The position numbers were made by a program, and so were the translations under genes. The notes beneath the pieces were generated by a model, which was not told where the DNA came from, did not search any database, and saw nothing but the letters and a program-made list of their open reading frames with translations. A stretch of DNA of 50,815 nt from assembly GCA_015234465.1 (NCBI GenBank), contig JADGNA010000003.1:1-50815 (forward strand). The letters are read 5' to 3'. This document shows, in pieces, positions 15,670 to 24,116 of this stretch (the first letter of the stretch is position 1; each line of letters starts with the position of its first letter). This DNA comes from Salinibacterium sp. Lineage in GTDB: Bacteria > Actinomycetota > Actinomycetes > Actinomycetales > Microbacteriaceae.

Positions 15670-18110
15670 TCGACGAGAACATGTCTCCCGCTGAACGCTA
15701 TGCCGCGTCCCGGCTCCGGCAGGGTTCCCCAATCCTGGAGGAGTTTCGGGCGGGACTGTCGTTTGATCTCGATCCCTTCCAGATGGAGGCCTGCGCCGCC
15801 CTCGAGTCTGGCGACAGCGTGCTCGTCGCGGCGCCGACGGGCGCGGGCAAGACGATCGTCGCTGAATTCGCCGTCTACCTCGCGATGAAGCGCGCCAACG
15901 ACAAGGTCTTCTACACGGCGCCCATGAAGGCGCTGAGCAACCAGAAGTTCCAAGAGTTCGTCGCCGAGTACGGTGCCTCAGAGGTGGGACTCCTCACGGG
16001 TGACACCAACATCAATTCGGGTGCCCGCATCGTCGTCATGACGACCGAGGTGCTCCGCAACATGCTCTACGCGGATTCCGACCTCCTGCGCAACCTGTCC
16101 TTCGTTGTCATGGATGAGGTCCACTACCTCGCCGATCGCTTCCGCGGCGCCGTCTGGGAGGAGGTCATCATTCACCTCCCGCAGGCGGTGCGACTGGTCT
16201 CCCTGAGCGCGACGGTCTCCAACGCCGAGGAGTTCGGCGACTGGCTGCAGGCCGTGCGCGGCGACACCTCCGTCATCGTCTCGGAGGAGCGCCCCGTGCC
16301 CCTCGACCAGCACGTACTGGTGCGCAGCAAGCTCATCGACCTCTTCGACTCCTCTGGCCAGGCGGCGACCAACCGCGTCAATCCCGAGCTCCTCCAGCTC
16401 ACCTCGGTTGGGGGCCGCGGCAGCAGCCGCCCGCCCGAGCGGGGGCGTGCGCGCGGCCGCGACCGCAACCGCTATCACGCCCGCCAGTTCGAGGAGGGCA
16501 GGCTCGACCGCGCACAGGTGGTCGACCTCCTGGGTTCGAAGCACCTCCTGCCGGCGATCTTCTTCATCTTCAGCCGCAACGGATGCGACCAGGCCGTCAC
16601 GCAGGTGCTCCGGGCGGGCGTGCGACTCACGGATGCCACGGAGCGCGACGAGATCCGCGAGATTGTCGAGGAGCGCTGCCGCGCGATCCCGGATGCCGAC
16701 CTCGCCGTGCTCGGCTACTGGCAGTGGCTCGACGGACTCCAGCGGGGCGTCGCCGCCCATCACGCCGGCATGCTCCCCGCCTTCAAGGAGGTCGTCGAGG
16801 AGCTCTTCCAGAAGAAGCTCGTCAAGGCGGTCTTCGCGACAGAGACGCTCGCGCTCGGCATCAACATGCCCGCGCGCACCGTCGTGCTCGAGAAGCTCGA
16901 GAAGTTCAATGGCGAGGCCCGCGTGCCGATCACGCCGGGCGAGTACACGCAGTTGACCGGTCGTGCCGGTCGGCGCGGCATCGACGTCGAAGGCCACTCG
17001 GTCATCCAGTGGCAGGGCGGCCTCGACCCGCAGTCGGTCGCATCCCTCGCCTCGCGCCGCACCTACCCGCTGAACTCGAGCTTCTCGCCGACCTACAACA
17101 TGGCCGTCAATCTCATCGAGCAGTTCGGGCGCGAACGCACCCGCGACATCCTGGAGTCGTCGTTCGCGCAGTTCCAGGCCGACCGCTCCGTCGTCTCGAT
17201 GGCCCGGAAGGTTCGCGCGCAGGAGGAATCGCTCGAGGGCTATGCCAAGGCGATGGAGTGCCACCTCGGCGACTTCGGCGAGTACTGGAACATCCGTCGC
17301 GAGCTCACGGATCTCGAGCGGCGCGTCATTCGAAACGACCACGGCATCCGTGGTGAGAAGGAACGCCGGCAGAAGCAACTTAACGCGCTCCGTCGACGTA
17401 TGAAGCAGCATCCGTGCCACAGCTGCAGCGACCGCGAGGCGCACGCGCGCTGGGCCGAGCGCTGGTCGAAGCTCAAGAAGCAGACGGATGACCTGCGCCG
17501 GCAGGTCACGACCCGCACGGGAGCCGTCGCGAAGGTCTTCGATCGCGTGACGGAGGTGCTGCTCGAACTCGGCTATCTCACGCGCGATGAGCACGGCGCC
17601 GTCGTCGTGGGGGAGGGCGGACGCATCCTGCGCCGCATCTACGGCGAGCGTGACCTGCTCGTCGCCGAGTGCATCCGCCGTGGACTCTGGGATTCGCTCG
17701 ACGCCCCCGGCATGGCGGCCATGGCGGCAGCCCTCGTATACGAGCCTCGGCGTGACGAGCAGGGTGCCGACTGGAACCTTCCGAAGGGCCCGTTCCGCGC
17801 CGCGCTCGACAACACCACGACGCTGTGGTCGCAGCTCGATGACCTCGAGACCAGCCACCGCCTGCCAGGCTCGAACCCCGTCGCGACGGGGCTTTCCGGC
17901 CCCATGTATCGCTGGGCGCAGGGTGCCTCGCTCGACAGCGTGCTGCGCGATGCCGAGCTCGCGGCAGGCGACTTCGTGCGCATGACGAAGCAGACAATCG
18001 ACCTGCTCGACCAGCTCTCTGTCGTCGCCGACGCGCCGGTCGGCTCGACGGCCCGCAAGGCACTCGACGCCATCCGGCGCGGCATCGTCGCCTATTCGAG
18101 CGTGGGCTGA
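15666..18110 (+). CDS. helY: DExH-box RNA helicase HelY
   Basis: 814 residues, superfamily II Ski2/Mtr4-like helicase that actinobacteria call HelY. Walker A AAPTGAGKT is near 55-63; motif II DEVHY is at 150-154; LSATVSN is motif III; HAGMLP, TETLALGINMPARTVV and TGRAGRRGID are motifs IV-VI. An Arg/Gly-rich insert (around 16400-16480) splits the two RecA domains, and the C-terminal region has a C-x-x-C pair (HPCHSCSD). Start GTG 15666 overlaps tatC; ATG 15681 is possible. Probably acts in RNA processing or decay. Confidence 0.92.
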   Translation: MIDENMSPAERYAASRLRQGSPILEEFRAGLSFDLDPFQMEACAALESGDSVLVAAPTGAGKTIVAEFAVYLAMKRANDKVFYTAPMKALSNQKFQEFVAEYGASEVGLLTGDTNINSGARIVVMTTEVLRNMLYADSDLLRNLSFVVMDEVHYLADRFRGAVWEEVIIHLPQAVRLVSLSATVSNAEEFGDWLQAVRGDTSVIVSEERPVPLDQHVLVRSKLIDLFDSSGQAATNRVNPELLQLTSVGGRGSSRPPERGRARGRDRNRYHARQFEEGRLDRAQVVDLLGSKHLLPAIFFIFSRNGCDQAVTQVLRAGVRLTDATERDEIREIVEERCRAIPDADLAVLGYWQWLDGLQRGVAAHHAGMLPAFKEVVEELFQKKLVKAVFATETLALGINMPARTVVLEKLEKFNGEARVPITPGEYTQLTGRAGRRGIDVEGHSVIQWQGGLDPQSVASLASRRTYPLNSSFSPTYNMAVNLIEQFGRERTRDILESSFAQFQADRSVVSMARKVRAQEESLEGYAKAMECHLGDFGEYWNIRRELTDLERRVIRNDHGIRGEKERRQKQLNALRRRMKQHPCHSCSDREAHARWAERWSKLKKQTDDLRRQVTTRTGAVAKVFDRVTEVLLELGYLTRDEHGAVVVGEGGRILRRIYGERDLLVAECIRRGLWDSLDAPGMAAMAAALVYEPRRDEQGADWNLPKGPFRAALDNTTTLWSQLDDLETSHRLPGSNPVATGLSGPMYRWAQGASLDSVLRDAELAAGDFVRMTKQTIDLLDQLSVVADAPVGSTARKALDAIRRGIVAYSSVG

Positions 18111-18116
18111 CGCTTG

Positions 18117-19763
18117 GTGACAGTGACAGATCCACCCGCTCCGGCGGTTCCGGAACCATTCGTGGGCCGTGCCAGCGTGCGACTCCGCCTGCGGCCGCTG
18201 TGGCACCTCCTGGCGGCGATCGCGGGCGGCCTCATGCTCGCGGGCGCCTTCCCGCCGCTCGGCTGGTGGCCCCTCGCCATCCCGGCAACCGCACTGCTCC
18301 TCTGGTCGGTTCGCGGCGCCCGCATCTGGTCTGCCTTCGTCGTGGGGCTCGCTGGGGGCTTTTCCTTCTACGGAACGCACATCATCTGGCTCACGACCTA
18401 CCTTGGCCCGGTGCCGTGGCTCGCCCTCGCGGGGGTCGAGACGCTGTTCTTCGCCGTCGCCGCCGTCGTCATCTCGCTTGCGTGGCGCTGGGGTGCCCGC
18501 TTCGCCAACACGCCAGCGTGGCAGTTGCTCGGCCTCCCCGTCGTCCTGGCCGGACTGTGGACCGCGCGGGAGGGCATCGTCAGCGTGTGGCCCTATGGCG
18601 GCTTCTCCTGGGGGCGCCTCTCGTTCTCGCAATCAGAGGGCCCGTTCCGTGAACTCGTCGCGTGGCTGGGCGCCGCGGGACTGAGCTTCGTACTTGCCCT
18701 GATCGCGGCGATGTTCCTCCAGGCGGTGATCGTCATGCTCGGGCGGGGAAGGCTCCTGCTCCGCGTCATCCGCATCGCGCCGACCATATCGCTCACGCTC
18801 ATCGCGCTCATGGTGCCCGCCTGGCCGGTCGAGACCACGGGCGAGGTGCGGGTCGCGGCAGTGCAGGGAAACGCGGATGCCGGGCTCTGGTCGCAGCGCG
18901 AGCGCGGCGCCATCCTCGACGACCACCTGCAGGCGACCGTGCCGATCCTCGATGAAGAGGTCGACCTCGTCGTGTGGCCCGAGAACGCCGCCGACCTCAA
19001 CCCGTTGCGCTACCCCCAGGCGGCGGGAGTCCTCGACTTCGTGAGCGAGGAGATGGATGCGCCGCTCCTCGCGGGCACGATCACCGACGGCCCGGAGGAC
19101 GAGACCTTCAACAGCATGCTGCTCTGGCAGCCGGGGGAGGGCCCCGTCGACCAGTACGACAAGATCCACCCCGTGCCTTTCGCAGAATACCTGCCTGACC
19201 GGGACTTCTGGTACCCGCTCGCCCCCGATCTCTTCGACCTCATCCCGCGCGACTACTCCTTCGGGGAGCGCCCCAACGTGCTCGACATCGCGCTTCCCGA
19301 CGGCGAGTCCCTCGCGGCGGGGATCGCCATCTGCTTCGACATCGTCGACGACGAGCTGCTCCACGAGATGATCGACGGGGGAGCGGAGATCATCCTCGCC
19401 CCGACGAACAACGCAGACTTTGGCCAGAGCGCGGAGAGCGAGCAGCAGCTCGCAATCGCGAGGCTCCGGGCCATCGAGTACGGCCGTTCGGTTGTGAACA
19501 TCTCCACCGTCGGCATGAGCGCGATCATCGCGCCCGACGGCAGCACGATCGCCGACCTGCCCACCTTCGAGCCCGGTGCGATGGTCGAACAGGTGCCGCT
19601 CAGCACGACCGTGACCCCGGCCGCGAGCATCGGCCGCGCGATCGAGTGGACTGTCTCGGGCATTGGCGTGCTCGGCCTCGCGATGCTGGGATACGTCGCA
19701 CTGCGACGGGCGCGCGGCGGCGCCTCAGCGAGCGGTGGCGACCACGATGGTCGCGATGCCTGA
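18117..19763 (+). CDS. lnt: Apolipoprotein N-acyltransferase Lnt
   Basis: 548 residues from GTG 18117 (a TTG three bases earlier is also possible). Adds the third acyl chain to the N-terminal Cys of lipoproteins. About seven to eight hydrophobic spans flank an external nitrilase-like domain whose catalytic triad is visible: Glu289 in VVWPENAAD, Lys349 in YDKIHPVPFAEYLP and Cys406 in GIAICFDIVDD. In mycobacteria this domain is fused to the mannosyl carrier synthase; here the two are separate, with the next gene starting inside this one. Confidence 0.94.
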   Translation: MTVTDPPAPAVPEPFVGRASVRLRLRPLWHLLAAIAGGLMLAGAFPPLGWWPLAIPATALLLWSVRGARIWSAFVVGLAGGFSFYGTHIIWLTTYLGPVPWLALAGVETLFFAVAAVVISLAWRWGARFANTPAWQLLGLPVVLAGLWTAREGIVSVWPYGGFSWGRLSFSQSEGPFRELVAWLGAAGLSFVLALIAAMFLQAVIVMLGRGRLLLRVIRIAPTISLTLIALMVPAWPVETTGEVRVAAVQGNADAGLWSQRERGAILDDHLQATVPILDEEVDLVVWPENAADLNPLRYPQAAGVLDFVSEEMDAPLLAGTITDGPEDETFNSMLLWQPGEGPVDQYDKIHPVPFAEYLPDRDFWYPLAPDLFDLIPRDYSFGERPNVLDIALPDGESLAAGIAICFDIVDDELLHEMIDGGAEIILAPTNNADFGQSAESEQQLAIARLRAIEYGRSVVNISTVGMSAIIAPDGSTIADLPTFEPGAMVEQVPLSTTVTPAASIGRAIEWTVSGIGVLGLAMLGYVALRRARGGASASGGDHDGRDA

Positions 19764-20484
19764 GACCGTCGTACTCGTGCCGACCTACAACGAGGCGGCG
19801 AGCATCCGTGCCATCATCCAGCGCATCCACGCGGCGGTTCCGGATGCTCACGTGCTCGTGCTCGATGACGCCTCGCCCGACGGCACGGGCCCGATCGTGG
19901 ATTCACTCGCGGCCGACGACGCGCGGGTGGCCGTGCTGCACCGTCCCGAGAAGCAGGGGCTCGGCGCGGCCTATCGGGCGGGATTCGAGTACGCCCTCGA
20001 GCACGGCTATGACCGGGTCGTCGAGATCGATGCCGACGGCTCGCATGACCCGGCCGAACTTCCCGCCATGCTGCGCGCGGCCGAGACGGCCGACCTCGTG
20101 ATCGGCTCGCGCTGGGTCGCCGGGGGAGGGGTGCACGACTGGCCACGCCACCGGCTCGCGGTCTCGAGGCTCGGCAATCGTTACGCGCGCGCCGCCCTCG
20201 GCTCCGCCATCTTCGACCTGACCGCCGGCTTCAGGGTCTACCGAGCGAGCGCGCTACGGATGCTCGACCTCGAACGCGTCTCGTCGCAGGGCTACTGCTT
20301 CCAGGTCGAGATGGCGTGGCGGCTGGAGCAAGCCGGCTGCACGGTCGCCGAGCATCCGATCCTGTTCCGGGAGCGCACGGTCGGGCGATCCAAGATGCAT
20401 ATCGGTATCGTCGCCGAGGCGCTTCTCCGGGTGACCGGCTGGGGGCTGCAGCACCGTCTCGGCCGGGGAGCGCGCCTGCGGTGA
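19756..20484 (+). CDS. ppm1: Polyprenol monophosphomannose synthase
   Basis: 242 residues from ATG 19756 (ATG 19747 is in frame three codons earlier). A GT2-type enzyme that transfers mannose from GDP-mannose to polyprenyl phosphate, the donor for lipoglycan and protein mannosylation. Motifs: VPTYNE at 8-13, DDASPDGTG with Asp37/Asp38, DADGSHDP as the metal-binding site, and SRWVAGGGV, ending with the Arg/Lys-rich GRSKMH. There is no membrane segment. It overlaps the end of lnt by eight bases, so expression is coupled. Confidence 0.92.
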   Translation: MPETVVLVPTYNEAASIRAIIQRIHAAVPDAHVLVLDDASPDGTGPIVDSLAADDARVAVLHRPEKQGLGAAYRAGFEYALEHGYDRVVEIDADGSHDPAELPAMLRAAETADLVIGSRWVAGGGVHDWPRHRLAVSRLGNRYARAALGSAIFDLTAGFRVYRASALRMLDLERVSSQGYCFQVEMAWRLEQAGCTVAEHPILFRERTVGRSKMHIGIVAEALLRVTGWGLQHRLGRGARLR

Positions 20485-20497
20485 GGGCACACATGCG

Positions 20498-20525
20498 GAA
20501 GGCCCGCGGAACCCCGCGGGCCTTC
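20498..20525. terminator. Bidirectional hairpin between ppm1 and rbpA
   Basis: 12-bp perfect GC-rich arms (20498-20509 and 20514-20525) with a 4-nt loop AACC, placed between two converging genes. No long T tract on either side, so it may be a weak or Rho-assisted stop. Confidence 0.6.
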
Positions 20526-20541
20526 GACGTGTGTGACGGCG

Positions 20542-20907
20542 CTATGCGCCGATCTTCTGCTGGCCCTTGCGGGCGCGCAGATAGTTGAGGCGCTCCTGCA
20601 GCAGCTCTTCGAGCTCTGCACGGGTGCGCCGCTCCAGGAGCATGTCCCAGTGGGTGCGAGCGACCTTCTCATCGCCCCGCTCCTGTTCGACGAGTTCGCC
20701 GTCCTCGGCCACCAGTCGGCCCTCGACGCCCGTCTTCGGCGATTCCCACACTGCGGGAACCTCGGCGTCTGCCGCGAACGTGACCTCGAAGGTCGAGCCG
20801 TCCGCCGAACGATATGTACTCTTCTTGCGCGCGGAGAACGTAACGCCCTCTTCACTCTGAAGACTCTGGGATCCGAGCCTCATACCGCGCAAACTGCGAT
20901 CCGCCAT
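20542..20907 (-). CDS. rbpA: RNA polymerase-binding protein RbpA
   Basis: 121 residues from ATG 20907 (an upstream in-frame start is unlikely because AGGAGG lies seven bases before this one). RbpA binds the principal sigma factor and core RNA polymerase and stabilises the open complex; it is specific to actinobacteria. The conserved N-terminus MADRSLRGMRLGSQSLQ, core YRSADGSTFEVTFAADAEVP and C-terminal sigma-interacting helix (THWDMLLERRTRAELEELL) are present. A sigma-R-type promoter lies at 20941-20967. Confidence 0.96.
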   Translation of the reverse strand: MADRSLRGMRLGSQSLQSEEGVTFSARKKSTYRSADGSTFEVTFAADAEVPAVWESPKTGVEGRLVAEDGELVEQERGDEKVARTHWDMLLERRTRAELEELLQERLNYLRARKGQQKIGA

Positions 20908-20940
20908 TGTGTGGTCCCTCCTCGCGTTGCTCAAGTTATA

Positions 20941-20967
20941 AACCGTCAAGCTGGGAGATTCATTCCC
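20941..20967 (-). promoter_or_regulatory. Sigma-R (SigH)-type promoter of rbpA
   Basis: Read on the minus strand: GGGAAT (20967-20962), exactly 18 bases, then GTT (20943-20941). This is the GGAAT-N18-GTT consensus of thiol-stress sigma factors (sigma-R in Streptomyces, SigH in mycobacteria). A transcript would start near 20930 and have a ~25-nt leader with AGGAGG. A TATAAC-like box is nearby, so a housekeeping promoter may overlap. Confidence 0.6.
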
Positions 20968-20996
20968 TGAGCGGCGAGGTCGGCGGGCTTCACAGG

Positions 20997-21782
20997 CTAC
21001 TTGCGGCTGCCTCGTCCCTTTCCTCCGGGCTTGAGGCGCTCGACGGCCAGGTCGGCGCGGTCGGTCACGATCCCGTCGACGCCCATCTCGACGAGGCGCT
21101 CCATGTCATCCGGCTCGTTGACGGTCCACACGTGCACCTCGACGCCGACGGCGTGCACCATCTCCACGAAGCGGCGCGTGACGACCCGCACGGTTCCATA
21201 GCGCTCCGGCACCTGCACGGCATGCACTCCCGAGAGCGCGCGGGCGAGCATCCTGCCGCTCCTCATGCGCACCGCGAGGAGTGCGGCAGCCACCGACCTC
21301 GACGACGCGGATGTCGCGACCCCCTCCAGTTGCGACGTCGCCGCCAGGCGACGCCCCTCGTCGAAGGATGCGAGCAGCACGCGGCGCTCGGCCCTGGCAT
21401 CCCGCACCGCCGCGACGACGGGATCGACGGCAGCGGCAGCCTTGATGTCGACGTTGAAGCATGCCGTCGGGAAGGCATCGAGCGCCTCGGCGAGGCTGCA
21501 GAATGCCTGCCCCTCGCCCAGGTCGACACGCCGCAGCTCGGCCATCGTCAGTTGCTCGACGCGCACATCACGCTCGGCGAGACGCTTGAGGTCTGCGTCG
21601 TGGCTGATCACCGCGACTCCGTCAGCGGAGGCGTGCACATCGGTCTCGATGTGCGTTGCGCCCGCGCTGAGGGCTTTCAGGAATGCAAGGAGCGTGTTCT
21701 CCGGCGCGTCGATTGCAAGGCCCCGGTGGGCGATGACCCGCGGAAGGGCCGGCTCGAAGAACGACGGCTCGGTGCTAGGCAC
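20997..21782 (-). CDS. Glycerophosphodiester phosphodiesterase
   Basis: 261 residues, a soluble GDPD of the TIM-barrel type. It hydrolyses deacylated phospholipids (for example glycerophosphocholine) to glycerol-3-phosphate and alcohol. Active-site motifs are IAHRG (His19, Arg20), APENT (Glu28), ETDVH (Glu46, Asp48) and SHDAD (His61). No signal peptide. It ends near a short basic tail, and its start overlaps the end of the SPFH gene by eight bases, so it is translated in the same operon as the SPFH/NfeD pair. Confidence 0.92.
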   Translation of the reverse strand: MPSTEPSFFEPALPRVIAHRGLAIDAPENTLLAFLKALSAGATHIETDVHASADGVAVISHDADLKRLAERDVRVEQLTMAELRRVDLGEGQAFCSLAEALDAFPTACFNVDIKAAAAVDPVVAAVRDARAERRVLLASFDEGRRLAATSQLEGVATSASSRSVAAALLAVRMRSGRMLARALSGVHAVQVPERYGTVRVVTRRFVEMVHAVGVEVHVWTVNEPDDMERLVEMGVDGIVTDRADLAVERLKPGGKGRGSRK

Positions 21783-22695
21783 CCGGCCCGCTCGGTGCTC
21801 GACCCCCCGCGAAGCCCGCCGCGATGCCTTTGAGCGACTCGGTCAGCTCAGACGGGATGATCCACAGCTTGCTCGCCTCACCCTCCGCGATCTTCGGCAG
21901 CGTCTGCAGGTACTGGTAGGCGAGGAGGGGCCCGTCAGGATTGCCCTCGTGAATCGCCTTGAAGACAGTCGTGATCGCCTCAGACTCACCCTGGGCGCGC
22001 AGCACGGCCGCCTTGGCCTCACCCTCTGCCGTCAGGATCGCCGCCTGGCGCGCACCCTCAGCCTCGAGGATCGCCGCCTGCTTGGTTCCCTCTGCCGTCA
22101 GGATCTGCGCGCGGCGGTCGCGCTCGGCGCGCATCTGCTTCTCCATCGAGTCCTGGATCGAGAGAGGCGGGTCGATCGCCTTGAGCTCGACACGCCCGAC
22201 GCGGATGCCCCACTTGCCGGTGGCCTCGTCGAGCACGATACGAAGCTGGCCGTTGATGTTGTCGCGGCTCGTCAGGGCTTCCTCAAGGTTGAGGCCACCC
22301 ACCACGTTGCGGAGCGTCGTGGTCGTCAGCTGCTCGACCGCGCCGAGGTAGTTCGCGATCTCATAGGTCGCGGCACGGGCATCCGTCACCTGGAAGTAGA
22401 CGACCGTGTCGATCGAGACGACGAGGTTGTCCTCCGTGATGACCGGCTGGGGCGGGAACGACACGACCTGCTCACGCATGTCGATCAAGGGCCGCATGCG
22501 GTCGATGAACGGCACGAGGATGTTCAGGCCCGGCTGCAGCGTCTTGTGGTAGCGCCCGAGACGCTCGACGATGCCCGCCGTCGCCTGCGGCACGATCCGG
22601 ATCGACCGGAACAGCACGACGACGACGAAGACGCCCAGTACGACCAGGAGGGCGGCGACGAAGAGCTGCCCGATGGAATCGGTGAAGGTGTTCAT
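21775..22695 (-). CDS. SPFH/Band 7 membrane protein (paraslipin type)
   Basis: 306 residues. One N-terminal membrane helix (residues about 7-29) is followed by an SPFH/Band 7 domain (IVPQATAGIVERLGRYHKT...VVSIDTVVYFQVTDA) and a long coiled coil with the repeats ILTAEGTKQAAI, EAEGARQAAI and TAEGEAKAAV. Such proteins form ring-like scaffolds in the membrane and usually pair with an NfeD partner, here encoded four bases overlapping upstream. No protease gene is next to it. Confidence 0.93.
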   Translation of the reverse strand: MNTFTDSIGQLFVAALLVVLGVFVVVVLFRSIRIVPQATAGIVERLGRYHKTLQPGLNILVPFIDRMRPLIDMREQVVSFPPQPVITEDNLVVSIDTVVYFQVTDARAATYEIANYLGAVEQLTTTTLRNVVGGLNLEEALTSRDNINGQLRIVLDEATGKWGIRVGRVELKAIDPPLSIQDSMEKQMRAERDRRAQILTAEGTKQAAILEAEGARQAAILTAEGEAKAAVLRAQGESEAITTVFKAIHEGNPDGPLLAYQYLQTLPKIAEGEASKLWIIPSELTESLKGIAAGFAGGRAPSGPGA

Positions 22696-23174
22696 CCTTG
22701 GTTCCTCTCAACGGGGACGACGACGGCCGTCGACCCCTCGATGGCGGTGACGACAACCCGTTCGCCTTCCGCGACGACACGGTGTTCGGTAAGGGGGGAG
22801 AGGCGGCTGGTCCACACCTCACCGTTCGACAGCTTGACCTGGCCGGGGGAGTCGCCGATCGCGATCACGACGCGACCGTCCATGCCCATGAGGGCATCCA
22901 TGTTGCTCGCGGTGGTGTCCTCGCCGCGCCTCAACCGGCGCAGCAGCACGGGACGGATCAACAGGATCAGGAGCACCGAGAGGATGGCGGCGACCGCGAT
23001 CTGCACCCACCACGGGGCGCCCAGGAGGTTTGCGCCGAGTCCACCGAGGCTGCCTGCGGCGATCATCAGGAAGGTGAACTCGAGCGTGATGAGCTCGATG
23101 ATGACCGCGATCAGGATGAACACGAGCCAGACGATCCAAATGTACTGGGTCAGGTCGACGAACAGCACGTCCAT
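22692..23174 (-). CDS. NfeD-family membrane protein
   Basis: 160 residues from ATG 23174 (AAGGAG is nine bases upstream; the longer in-frame reading has no sense). Two to three N-terminal hydrophobic segments (YIWIVWLVFILIAVIIELIT and WVQIAVAAILSVLLILLI) precede a C-terminal OB-fold (LMGMDGRVV...WTSRLSP). This is the short NfeD1b-type partner of paraslipins. It overlaps the SPFH gene by four bases. Confidence 0.9.
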   Translation of the reverse strand: MDVLFVDLTQYIWIVWLVFILIAVIIELITLEFTFLMIAAGSLGGLGANLLGAPWWVQIAVAAILSVLLILLIRPVLLRRLRRGEDTTASNMDALMGMDGRVVIAIGDSPGQVKLSNGEVWTSRLSPLTEHRVVAEGERVVVTAIEGSTAVVVPVERNQG

Positions 23175-23339
23175 GGGCTTCGGCTCCTTGCGGGGTCGGG
23201 TCTGTTTACCGAAACTACCACCGGACATGGCTGCCCGCGCGGATGCCGCGGCACGGTTCTTGAGCCGGCGGCTGCTGGCGCGACAGTTGCTATTGTCGTG
23301 GGGGCGACCGCGCCACCCCCGACGACCGAGGAGCCACTC

Positions 23340-24101
23340 GTGACCAACCCCCTTGCAGCCGGATCCCTCACGGGCAAGCGTGCCCTCGTCACGGGCTCGT
23401 CCCGTGGCATCGGAGCCGACACCGTGACGATGCTCGCCGAAGCCGGCGCGCGCGTCGTCGTCAACTTCCGCAACAAGGAGAAGCGGGCCCTCCAGCTCGT
23501 CGACAAGATCCAGGCGGGCGGGGGAGAGGCCATCGCGATCGGCGCTGACCTCACCGACCCTGCCTCCGTCACTGGCATGTTCGACCGCATCCGCGAGGAG
23601 TTCGGCGGCCTCGACATCCTCGTCATGAATGCGTCCGGCGGCATGGAGTCCGGCATGGCGGAGGACTACGCCATGCGCCTCAACCGCGACGCGCAGGTGC
23701 AGCTGCTCGAGGCAGCCCTCGAGGTGCTCGATGAGGGCGCACGCGTCGTCTTCGTCACGAGCCACCAGGCCCACTTCATCAAGACCGTGCCCACCATGCC
23801 GGAGTACGAGCAGGTGGCCCTGAGCAAGCGTGCGGGCGAGGATGCCCTTCGCGCGATGATCCCGCAGCTAGAGGAGCGGAACATCGGCTTCGTCGTCGTC
23901 TCGGGCGACATGATCGAGGGCACCATCACGGCGACCCTGCTCGAGCGTGCCAACCCGGGCGCGATCAGCGCTCGTAAGGAAGCGGCCGGCAAGCTCTACA
24001 ACGTCAACGAGTTCGCGGCCGAGGTCGCCTCGGCAGCGGTCGACCCCGTGCCCGGGGACAACACGCGCTATGTGGGCGACCTGAGCGACTTCACGGGCTG
24101 A
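23340..24101 (+). CDS. SDR-family protein with altered active site
   Basis: 253 residues from GTG 23340 (GAGGAG seven bases upstream). The NAD(P)-binding TGSSRGIG at 18-25 and the structural VMNASGG near 96-101 are clear. The catalytic region reads SHQAHF...PEYEQVALSKRAGE: Lys163 aligns with the SDR Lys, but the position four before it is Val159, and Tyr156 is seven residues from the Lys instead of four. So it may be a shifted or non-catalytic SDR. Its oxidoreductase substrate is unknown. Transcribed alone, divergently from the NfeD operon. Confidence 0.85.
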   Translation: MTNPLAAGSLTGKRALVTGSSRGIGADTVTMLAEAGARVVVNFRNKEKRALQLVDKIQAGGGEAIAIGADLTDPASVTGMFDRIREEFGGLDILVMNASGGMESGMAEDYAMRLNRDAQVQLLEAALEVLDEGARVVFVTSHQAHFIKTVPTMPEYEQVALSKRAGEDALRAMIPQLEERNIGFVVVSGDMIEGTITATLLERANPGAISARKEAAGKLYNVNEFAAEVASAAVDPVPGDNTRYVGDLSDFTG

Positions 24102-24116
24102 CCTCGCTCTGGTGCG

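Noticed and set aside
15978-18632. 884-residue minus-strand frame opposite helY
   Set aside because: It mirrors helY codons, is extremely Arg/Glu/Ala/Asp-rich and has no domain, whereas helY has complete helicase motifs.
20908-20949. Extended N-terminus of RbpA
   Set aside because: The conserved RbpA start MADRSLRG has its own AGGAGG; the extra 14 residues are not family-like.
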